From Novosphingobium sp. Leaf2 (GTDB taxonomy: Bacteria; Pseudomonadota; Alphaproteobacteria; Sphingomonadales; Sphingomonadaceae), in contig NZ_LMJY01000008.1 of NCBI RefSeq assembly GCF_001421325.1, forward strand, positions 1-47,480: DNA of 47,480 bases, written 5' to 3'. Below the pieces are notes generated by a model, which saw only the letters and a program-made list of their open reading frames with translations, ran no database searches and was not told the origin of the DNA. A program made the translations under genes and the position numbers. How positions within the stretch are numbered: the first letter of the stretch is position 1; the number at the start of each line of letters is the position of its first letter. Positions 1 through 5,972 of the stretch are shown here, in pieces.

Positions 1-81
1 CAGAAGAAATCCGCCATCCGCCATACCTCCTTGCTGGAGGATGGTGAATCATATCCCGGCGCTGCTGGGAATCCTGTTTAT

Positions 82-93
82 GGGTCCGGACCC
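82..93. repeat. 12-bp perfect palindrome upstream of the portal gene
   Basis: GGGTCCGGACCC is a perfect palindrome lying 65 bases before the portal start codon and directly next to the GAAC-N7-GAAC repeat at 96-110. It could be an operator half of a composite site or the foot of a small hairpin. No poly-T follows, so it does not look like a terminator. Confidence 0.4.
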
Positions 94-95
94 TA

Positions 96-110
96 GAACA
101 ATGAGAGAAC
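96..110. promoter_or_regulatory. Candidate LexA box (GAAC-N7-GAAC)
   Basis: Two GAAC half-sites sit in direct repeat with exactly seven bases between them; the match extends to AGAACA at 95-100 and 106-111. GTTC-N7-GTTC (or its complement) is the established LexA operator form in alphaproteobacteria. It lies about 50 bases before the portal start codon, where it could repress the structural cluster. An eight-base specified motif is expected about once or twice by chance in a window this size, so position is the main support. Confidence 0.45.
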
Positions 111-158
111 ACACTCAAGTCTTTTGGCGGCTTTTTCCAACCAAATCGGGGATAAATC

Positions 159-1322
159 ATGTCCTTCATCGAATCGTTCGTCGCCGCCTTCAAGGGCGTC
201 AGTCCCCGCGTGCCATTGGCACGGGGCGCCGCATCGCCGTGGTTCTTCGCAGAGCACGGCGGTGGCCAGGGGTATGGGGGACGTACACCGTTCGAATACA
301 CCCAGGCGGTGCGCCGCGCGTATCTGGAGAACCCGGTAGCCCAGCGCGCGGTGCGGCTGGTGGCCGAAGGGATCGGCGGTGCGCCGCTGCGACCCACCGA
401 TGTCAGGCTCACCGCGCTGGTGAGCGAGACGAGCGCCGGGCAGTCGCTGCTGGAAACGCTGGCCTCGCACCTGCTGCTGCACGGCAATGCCTACGTGCAG
501 GTGATGAAGGATGCGCGCGGGCGTCCGGTGGAACTGTTCGCCCTGCGCCCCGACCGCGTGAGCGTGGTGGCCGGCGAGGATGGCTGGCCAGAGGCGTATG
601 GCTATGACGTGGCCGGCAAGCGCATGGCGATCCCGCTGCTGGATCAGGACGCCTCGCCCAACGTGATCCACATCCGCCACTTCCATCCCGCCGACGATCA
701 TTACGGCGCGGGCTGCCTGTGCGCGGCGGACGAGGCGATCGCCACCCACAACGCCGCGTCGGTGTGGAACCGCCAGCTGCTGGAAAACGCGGCCCGGCCA
801 TCGGGCGCGCTGGTCTATGAAACACCCGACGGCGCGGCGCTGACGTCCGAGCAGTTCGACCGGCTCAAGGCGGAACTGGGCGCGGCCTATTCCGGGTCCG
901 CCAATGCCGGGCGCCCGATGCTGCTGGAAGGCGGATTGTCCTGGCAGGCGATGGCGATGACGCCCGCCGACATGGATTTCGCTACGCTGAAAGCCGCCGC
1001 CGCGCGCGATATCGCGCTGGCCTTCGGGGTGCCGCCGATGCTGCTCGGCCTGCCCGGCGATGCGACCTACAACAACTACCGCGAGGCGAACCGCGCCCTT
1101 TGGCGGCACACCCTGCTGCCGCTTGCCGCCAAAATCTTTGCCGCGATCGGCGAAGGGCTCGGCCCGTGGTTCCCCGAAGGCCAGCTGACGATCGACCTCG
1201 ATCAAGTGCCCGCGTTGGCGGAGGACCGCGAGCGTCTGTGGGCGCAGGTCAACGCGGCGGACTTTCTCGACCCTGCCGAGAAGCGTGCGCTTCTGGGCCT
1301 TGAACCGGAGCACAAGCCATGA
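159..1322 (+). CDS. Phage/GTA portal protein (HK97 family)
   Basis: 387 residues, the normal length for HK97-type portals. The dodecameric portal forms the DNA entry and exit channel at one capsid vertex and anchors the tail. Recognisable family segments are YVQVMKD...ELFALRPDRV around residues 110-135, a DVIHIRHF-like strand near 170, and the conserved AFGVPPMLLG...NNYREANRALW block at about 286-320. The ATG at 159 is preceded by GGGGAT. The stop overlaps the next start as ATGA. It corresponds to RcGTA g3 by position and family. Confidence 0.93.
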   Translation: MSFIESFVAAFKGVSPRVPLARGAASPWFFAEHGGGQGYGGRTPFEYTQAVRRAYLENPVAQRAVRLVAEGIGGAPLRPTDVRLTALVSETSAGQSLLETLASHLLLHGNAYVQVMKDARGRPVELFALRPDRVSVVAGEDGWPEAYGYDVAGKRMAIPLLDQDASPNVIHIRHFHPADDHYGAGCLCAADEAIATHNAASVWNRQLLENAARPSGALVYETPDGAALTSEQFDRLKAELGAAYSGSANAGRPMLLEGGLSWQAMAMTPADMDFATLKAAAARDIALAFGVPPMLLGLPGDATYNNYREANRALWRHTLLPLAAKIFAAIGEGLGPWFPEGQLTIDLDQVPALAEDRERLWAQVNAADFLDPAEKRALLGLEPEHKP

Positions 1323-1627
1323 ACGCCAACGACATGCTTGCCGGCCTGCTCGCGCAGGCGGCTGCCAAGGGCAGCGATCTCGTCACCTTGCGCGCCATCG
1401 TGGAGGAAGCCAGCGACGTGGGCGCGCGCCGCATGCTGGCGCGCATCGGGCTGGACGACGCCACCGCCCCGCAGGACGTGAGCGAACTGCGCGAACTGCT
1501 GCGCGCCTGGCGCGACGCCAAATCCAGCGCGCGGCGCTCGGTCGTCAACTGGATCGTGCGCGGCGCGCTGGCGCTGCTGCTGCTGGGCATCACCGTGCGC
1601 CTGGGCGCGACGGACATGCTGCGATGA
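1319..1627 (+). CDS. Small DUF6127-like membrane protein of the GTA cluster
   Basis: 102 residues. The first 75 residues are hydrophilic and helical with a basic stretch (ARRSVVNWIVR). Residues about 78-98 form one hydrophobic segment (GALALLLLGITVRLGA), suggesting a C-terminal membrane anchor. It resembles the DUF6127 proteins found between portal and protease genes in sphingomonad GTA clusters, the position of RcGTA g3.5. Function is unknown. It overlaps both neighbours by four bases (1319-1322 and 1624-1627), so it is probably translated by coupling. Confidence 0.75.
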   Translation: MNANDMLAGLLAQAAAKGSDLVTLRAIVEEASDVGARRMLARIGLDDATAPQDVSELRELLRAWRDAKSSARRSVVNWIVRGALALLLLGITVRLGATDMLR

Positions 1628-2037
1628 GCGCGCCCTTCACCGGCCCCTTGCGTTTCGCCGGCTACGCCGCGCTGTTCGGCAGAACCGACGCGGGGCGCGA
1701 CACCATCCGCGCCGGCGCGTTCGCCCGCACCCTGGCCGAGCGGTCAGACCCACTGCCGCTGTTCTGGCAGCACCGGGCAGACCAGCGCATCGGCTGGGTG
1801 GAAACCGTCGCGGAAGACGAACGCGGGCTGCGCGTGGTGGCAACGCTGGACAATCCGTTCGGCGCGGCAGGCCTCGCGCTCAAGCGTGGGACGGTGACCG
1901 GGCTGTCGTTCGGTTACCGTGCCCGGTCCAGCCGCACCACCCCGGCCGGGCGCGAGCTGCTCGACGTGGAGCTACTCGAAGTCAGCCTCGTCACTCACCC
2001 GATGCAGCACGAAGCGCGCGTGCATCTGGTGGCCTGA
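1624..2037 (+). CDS. HK97-family prohead protease
   Basis: 137 residues, short for the family but with its signature. The protein starts with the typical LRFAGYAALFG...DTIRAGAFA, has a candidate catalytic histidine at about H50 (LFWQHRADQRIGW) and a candidate catalytic serine at about S95 (GTVTGLSFGY). This serine protease processes the capsid scaffold region during prohead maturation; the capsid gene follows 73 bases downstream. The start is the ATG inside the ATGA overlap with the preceding gene. It corresponds to RcGTA g4. Confidence 0.92.
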   Translation: MSAPFTGPLRFAGYAALFGRTDAGRDTIRAGAFARTLAERSDPLPLFWQHRADQRIGWVETVAEDERGLRVVATLDNPFGAAGLALKRGTVTGLSFGYRARSSRTTPAGRELLDVELLEVSLVTHPMQHEARVHLVA

Positions 2038-2110
2038 ACTGCCGGACCCGTCTCCCCCCCTATTTCCCCGCCCGCGCGATCGTGCGCGCACTAACGAAAG
2101 GCGCATACCC

Positions 2111-3250
2111 ATGGAAAACCTCTCCCCCGTCGAGGTGCTGGACACCTCGTTCGATCTGGTCGCCCGTCAGGATGCCACGGACGCCGCCGTGGTCGCCCTG
2201 CGCGGCGATGTGGAGGACGTGAAGGCCCGGCTCGACCGCGTTTCGCGCGCCGCCGCCCGCCCGGTGATCGAGGGTGGCAGCCCCGCCACCAGCATCGAGG
2301 TGAAAAGCTTCGTCCAAGGCTATCTGCGTGCAGGCCGCGAAACCGAGCTCAAGTCGATCTCGGGCGCGGTGGCGGCGGACGGCGGCTATGCCGTGCCGCG
2401 TGAAATCGACGCGCTGATTTCCGCACGGCTGCGCAACATCAGCCCGATCCGCTCGATCGCACAGGTCGTGCAGACCGGATCGGCGGGTTATCGCAAGCTC
2501 ATCACCACCAGCGGCACCGCGTCCGGCTGGGTGAGCGAGACCGGGCCGCGCGGCGAGACGGCCACCCCCGCCTTCGCAGAAATTGCCCCGCCCACGGGCG
2601 AACTGTATGCCAACCCGGCAGCCAGCCAGGCGATGCTGGATGACGCTGCGTTCGATATCCAGGCCTGGCTGGCGGACGAGATCGCGATGGAATTCGCCCG
2701 CGCCGAAGGGGCCGCCTTCGTCAGCGGCAGCGGCACCAACCAGCCGCGCGGCTTCCTGAACGGAGCAACCAGCACGGCGGCGGATGGCACGCGCACGTTC
2801 GGCACGCTGCAGCACCTGGTTTCGGGCAACGCCACCGCGTTCGACACCGCCCCCGAACTCAAGCTGATCGACCTTGTTCATTCGCTCAAGGCCGGCCATC
2901 GCCAGGGCGCCAGCTGGGTGATGAACTCCAAGACGCTGGCGCAAGTGCGCAAGCTGAAGGCGGCGGATGGCTCGTTCCTGTGGCAGCCGGGCCTGATGGA
3001 AGGCCAGCCCAACCGCCTGCTGGGCTATCCGGTGGTCGAGGCCGAAGACATGCCCGACATCGCGGCCGGCGCGCTGCCGATCGCCTTCGGCAACTTCCGC
3101 GCCGGCTACCTGATCGCGGAACGCACCGCCACCTCGATCCTGCGCGATCCGTTCACCAACAAGCCGTTCGTGCACTTCTACGCCACCAAGCGGATCGGCG
3201 GCCAGGTGCTCGATTCCGACGCGATCAAGCTGCTCAAGATCTCGACCTGA
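2111..3250 (+). CDS. Major capsid protein (HK97 fold)
   Basis: 379 residues. An N-terminal predicted helical region (about 1-60, ASP/VAL-rich with DVEDVKARLDRVSR) resembles the cleavable delta/scaffold domain. The body begins near residue 65 and carries family blocks GGYAVPREIDALI, ASGWVSETG, GELYANPAASQAMLDD and SGSGTNQPRGFLN. The ATG at 2111 is preceded by GAAAGG at 2096-2101; upstream in-frame sequence is non-coding in character. It corresponds to RcGTA g5 and is the probable substrate of the upstream protease. Confidence 0.95.
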   Translation: MENLSPVEVLDTSFDLVARQDATDAAVVALRGDVEDVKARLDRVSRAAARPVIEGGSPATSIEVKSFVQGYLRAGRETELKSISGAVAADGGYAVPREIDALISARLRNISPIRSIAQVVQTGSAGYRKLITTSGTASGWVSETGPRGETATPAFAEIAPPTGELYANPAASQAMLDDAAFDIQAWLADEIAMEFARAEGAAFVSGSGTNQPRGFLNGATSTAADGTRTFGTLQHLVSGNATAFDTAPELKLIDLVHSLKAGHRQGASWVMNSKTLAQVRKLKAADGSFLWQPGLMEGQPNRLLGYPVVEAEDMPDIAAGALPIAFGNFRAGYLIAERTATSILRDPFTNKPFVHFYATKRIGGQVLDSDAIKLLKIST

Positions 3251-3338
3251 CGAGGCCGGGCGCCCGCGCCGCCGTATCCCCTCCGGCGGCGCGGGCGATC
3301 CGCGCAAGGTCCCTGCCCTCTCATTTTCGGAGACACCC

Positions 3339-3884
3339 ATGAAGCGGGTCATCCTCACCCCGGCCACGCTGCCGCCGACGGCGCTTGCCGAACTCAAGCA
3401 GTGGCTGGGCATCACCACCGCCAGCGACGATGCCCCGTTGCGCACGCTGCTCGCCGCCGCGATGGACACCTGCGAGGCGTTCACCGGCGTCCTGCCGATC
3501 GAGGCGGTGTGCGAGGAAATCATGCCGGCCAGTCTGTGCTGGCGTGCGCTGGCGACGGGTCCGATCCAGGCCATCGCCGCAGTCGAGGCCGTGGCCGGGG
3601 ACGGCACCCGGACCGCCTTGGCTTCCGGTGCGTGGGAGATCGATCTCGATGGCGACGGCGGCGGTCATGTCCGCATCGCGGCACCGATGGCCAACCGCAT
3701 AGTCGTGCGCTTCACCGCCGGCCTGGCGAGCGACTGGGACTCCCTGCCTACGAACATGCGCCATGGCATCGTGCGCCTTGCCGCCCATCAGCACCGTGAG
3801 CGTGAAAGCGACGGCGCATCGCCACTGCCGCCCGCCTCCGTCGCGGCCTTGTGGCGACCTTGGCGGCGGATGCGGCTGGCATGA
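3339..3884 (+). CDS. Head-tail connector protein (phiE125 gp8 / RcGTA g6 family)
   Basis: 181 residues. The N-terminal half has the LAELKQWLGI...DDAPLRTLLAAAMDTCEAFTG pattern of gp6-like connectors. The middle has the VRFTAGLASDWDSLP and MRHGIVRLAAHQHRER pattern of the phiE125 gp8 family. These proteins form a ring below the portal that joins head to tail. The start ATG has GGAGA at 3329-3333. The stop overlaps the next ATG (ATGA, 3881-3884). Confidence 0.85.
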   Translation: MKRVILTPATLPPTALAELKQWLGITTASDDAPLRTLLAAAMDTCEAFTGVLPIEAVCEEIMPASLCWRALATGPIQAIAAVEAVAGDGTRTALASGAWEIDLDGDGGGHVRIAAPMANRIVVRFTAGLASDWDSLPTNMRHGIVRLAAHQHRERESDGASPLPPASVAALWRPWRRMRLA

Positions 3885-4057
3885 GCACGCCCGTCCTCAC
3901 CGCCCGCGCCGATTACGCCGGCCTCGCCGCGCGCCTGGCTACCCGCGCCGCCACCCTTGCCGTTGCGCACGCCACCGTTCGCTTGCTTGCCGCGCGGGGC
4001 GACGATCGCCGCTGGCGGCGCGCCGGGCTGGTGTGGCCGCTGTTCGCGAAAGGATAA
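3881..4057 (+). CDS. 58-residue protein of unknown function at the GTA g7 position
   Basis: A short basic, alanine/arginine-rich protein (TARADYAGLAARLATRAATLAVAHATVRLLAARGDDRRWRRAG, given in part) with no family I recognise. It is supported as a gene by the ATGA overlap with the connector gene and by ending three bases before the tail terminator start, with AAAGGATAA acting as that gene's ribosome-binding region. In RcGTA the equivalent slot holds g7, a head-tail stopper of about 110 residues, so this could be a strongly reduced or replaced version. Low certainty on function. Confidence 0.55.
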   Translation: MSTPVLTARADYAGLAARLATRAATLAVAHATVRLLAARGDDRRWRRAGLVWPLFAKG

Positions 4058-4060
4058 GTC

Positions 4061-4450
4061 ATGGAAGTGCCCTTGCGCGCCGCTCTGCTGGGCTGGCTGG
4101 CCAGCGACCCCGCGCTTTCGGCCACGCTCAATGCCGTGGTCGAGGAAGCCCCCACCCGCACCAGCCTGCCGTGGCTTGCCATCGCGTCCAGCGCCAGCGC
4201 CGACTGGAGCTGCAAGACCGCGCCGGGCCGCGAAGTGCGCGTGGCGCTGGAACTGCACTGCCGCGGCGATGCGCCCGATACCGCAGCGATGCTGGTCACC
4301 GCCATCGAAGCGCGGGTGGAATCCCTGCCACGCAACCAGGCGGACTTTCATATCGCCACCACCCAGTTCCTGCGCGCCCGCGCCGAGCAGCGCGGCCAGA
4401 ACCGGCGCGCGATCCTGCTCGAATACCGCTTCCGCCTGCTGGCGGCCTGA
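4061..4450 (+). CDS. Tail terminator protein (DUF3168, RcGTA g8)
   Basis: 129 residues, typical for DUF3168. The family pattern runs PLRAALLGWLASDPALSATL at the N-terminus, followed by PWLAIAS...DWSCKT, a VRVALELHCRG strand and RAILLEYRFRLL at the C-terminus. The tail terminator hexamer caps the assembled tail tube for joining to the head. The start ATG follows AAAGGA inside the end of the previous gene. Confidence 0.88.
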   Translation: MEVPLRAALLGWLASDPALSATLNAVVEEAPTRTSLPWLAIASSASADWSCKTAPGREVRVALELHCRGDAPDTAAMLVTAIEARVESLPRNQADFHIATTQFLRARAEQRGQNRRAILLEYRFRLLAA

Positions 4451-4485
4451 CCTTCACCGAACCCCTTGCGATACGGAGAACCAGC

Positions 4486-4893
4486 ATGACCGCCCAGAAA
4501 GGCAGCGCCTTCCTTCTCAAGATCTCTACCGGCGGCACCGCCCCCACGTACCAGACCGTGGCCGGCCTGCGCACCACGCAGATGTCGGTGACGGGCGACA
4601 CCGTCGTCGTCACTTCCAAGGACAGCGGGGGCTGGCGCGAACTGCTGTCCGGCGCAGGGGTGCGGTCCGTCTCGGTCAGCGCGGCGGGCATCTTCCTTGG
4701 TAGCGCCGCCGAAGCGCAAGTGCGCGCCAACGCCATGGCGGGCACGCTGGACGACTATGAACTGAGCTTCGAGGGCGGCGAGCGTCTGCGCGGGCGCTTT
4801 CTGGTCCAGCGGCTGGACTACGCCGGCGATTTCAACGGCGAGCGCAATTATACGCTGCAGCTTGAAAGCTCCGGCCAGGTGGTGCCGGCATGA
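4486..4893 (+). CDS. Major tail tube protein (TP901-1 family, RcGTA g9)
   Basis: 135 residues. Features of TP901-1-type tail tube proteins: an N-terminal AQKGSAFLLKI strand, the VAGLRTTQMSVTGDTVVVTSKDS pattern (shown in part as AGLRTTQMSV), a DYELSFEGG segment and a C-terminal NYTLQLESSG strand. Hexamer rings stack to form the tail tube. The ATG at 4486 is preceded by CGGAGA. The stop overlaps the next gene's ATGA at 4890-4893. Confidence 0.9.
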   Translation: MTAQKGSAFLLKISTGGTAPTYQTVAGLRTTQMSVTGDTVVVTSKDSGGWRELLSGAGVRSVSVSAAGIFLGSAAEAQVRANAMAGTLDDYELSFEGGERLRGRFLVQRLDYAGDFNGERNYTLQLESSGQVVPA

Positions 4894-5210
4894 GCGGGGC
4901 GAACCCCTTGCGCGGCGAGGCCAGCCTGATCGTAACGGGTATCGTGCGCCGCCTGCGGCCCACCTTCGCCGCGCTGGTCGCCGCCGAGGAGGAACTGGGC
5001 CCGCTGTTCGCGCTGGTCGAACGCGCCGGGTCCGGCGGCCTGCGGCTGGCTGAAATCGCCGCGCTGTTCTGGCATTGCCTGACCGAGCGCGACGGTGTGA
5101 GCCGTGAAGCGCTGGGCGACGCCGTGGTCGAACATGGCCTTGCCGCCTGCGCCGCGCCGCTGCGCACATTGCTGGCGCAAATCCTCAAAGGCGCAGGCGG
5201 GCATGACTGA
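4890..5210 (+). CDS. Tail assembly chaperone, GTA gp10 family
   Basis: 106 residues. The N-terminal NPLRGEASLIV...RLRPTFAALVAAEEELG and the following helix-rich IAALFWHCL segment match the GTA gp10 (TAC) family. It presumably works with the overlapping downstream gene to load the tape measure protein during tail assembly, as in other siphophage-type tails. Starts in an ATGA overlap with the tail tube gene and overlaps the next start by eight bases. Confidence 0.88.
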   Translation: MSGANPLRGEASLIVTGIVRRLRPTFAALVAAEEELGPLFALVERAGSGGLRLAEIAALFWHCLTERDGVSREALGDAVVEHGLAACAAPLRTLLAQILKGAGGHD

Positions 5211-5403
5211 TTTCGCCGCGGTCGCACTGGCGCTGTGCGCGGTGGCCGCGCGGGTGCTGGGCTGGCGACCGGACGAATTCTGGGCCGCCACCCCGGCGGA
5301 ACTCGCCGCCGCGCTGGGTCTGCTGGGCCCTGCCGCCACCCCTCCGGGCATCGATGCCCGAACCCTGGCCGCCATGATGGAGCATGATGACGATGGACGA
5401 TGA
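5203..5403 (+). CDS. Second tail assembly chaperone (rcc01693 family, RcGTA g10.1)
   Basis: 66 residues. The segment LGWRPDEFWAATPAELAAALGLL at residues about 19-41 is the hallmark of the rcc01693 / phage TAC_6 family. In lambda-type tails this second chaperone is made by frameshifting; GTA clusters use two separate genes instead, as here, with an eight-base overlap. It also overlaps the tape measure gene at 5384-5403. Confidence 0.85.
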   Translation: MTDFAAVALALCAVAARVLGWRPDEFWAATPAELAAALGLLGPAATPPGIDARTLAAMMEHDDDGR

Positions 5404-5959
5404 AATCGACAGCCTGCTGGTAGACGTGCGCGCCAGCACCGATGGCTTCGCGCGGGACATCGCGCAGATGCGCAGCGCAGTGGACGGTGATCTGGTGAAC
5501 GGCTTCACCAAAGCGGGCACCGCGCTGGAACGCAGCCTGTCCGGCGCGATCCGCAGCGGCAACCTGGGTTTCGGCGATCTGAAACGCACCGCCTCCGCCG
5601 CGCTGGACACGATCGCGACGCAAGCCGCGCAGGCGCTTGCCTCTGCGGTTACCGGCGGGGGCACTGCACAAGGCGGCGGCATCGACGTGTCCAGCCTGTT
5701 TTCCGGGTTGCTGGGCCTTCCGGGCCGCGCGACCGGCGGCAACGTGTCGCCGGGGCGGGGGTATGTGGTGGGCGAACGTGGACCCGAAGTGTTCGTGCCG
5801 ACGTCCGCCGGTCGGGTAGAAACCGGGACTGCCACGCGGGCGCGCGACGTGCGCGTGGCGATCAACGTCAACGGCCCGCGCGGTGCAACCGCCCAGCAGT
5901 CGCTGCAACGCTCCACCCGCCAGATGGCGAGTGCGGTGCGCCGCGCGCTGACGGCCTGA
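5384..5959 (+). CDS. Short tail tape measure protein (RcGTA g11)
   Basis: 191 residues, very short for a tape measure protein but near RcGTA g11 (about 220). The helical region about 45-90 (LERSLSGAIRSG, LKRTASAALDTIATQAAQAL) is followed by a glycine-rich segment and the motif GRGYVVGERGPEVFVP around 125-140, which is conserved at the C-terminus of lambda-type tape measures. It should set tail length. Three in-frame ATGs (5384, 5387, 5393) are candidates; GGAG at 5379-5382 best fits 5387 or 5393. Confidence 0.85.
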   Translation: MMTMDDEIDSLLVDVRASTDGFARDIAQMRSAVDGDLVNGFTKAGTALERSLSGAIRSGNLGFGDLKRTASAALDTIATQAAQALASAVTGGGTAQGGGIDVSSLFSGLLGLPGRATGGNVSPGRGYVVGERGPEVFVPTSAGRVETGTATRARDVRVAINVNGPRGATAQQSLQRSTRQMASAVRRALTA

Positions 5960-5972
5960 AAGGAACCTGCCG

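Noticed and set aside
1..96. Possible C-terminus of the upstream terminase in the first 47 or 96 bases
   Set aside because: Two frames stay open from base 1 (to 47 and to 96), but neither short end is recognisable, so no gene is assigned.
41..607. Plus-strand frame starting before the portal gene
   Set aside because: Overlaps the portal gene in another frame over 450 bases and its protein is Arg-rich with no domain.
93..1313. Open frame on the minus strand opposite the portal gene
   Set aside because: Antisense shadow; the portal protein has clear family motifs on the plus strand.
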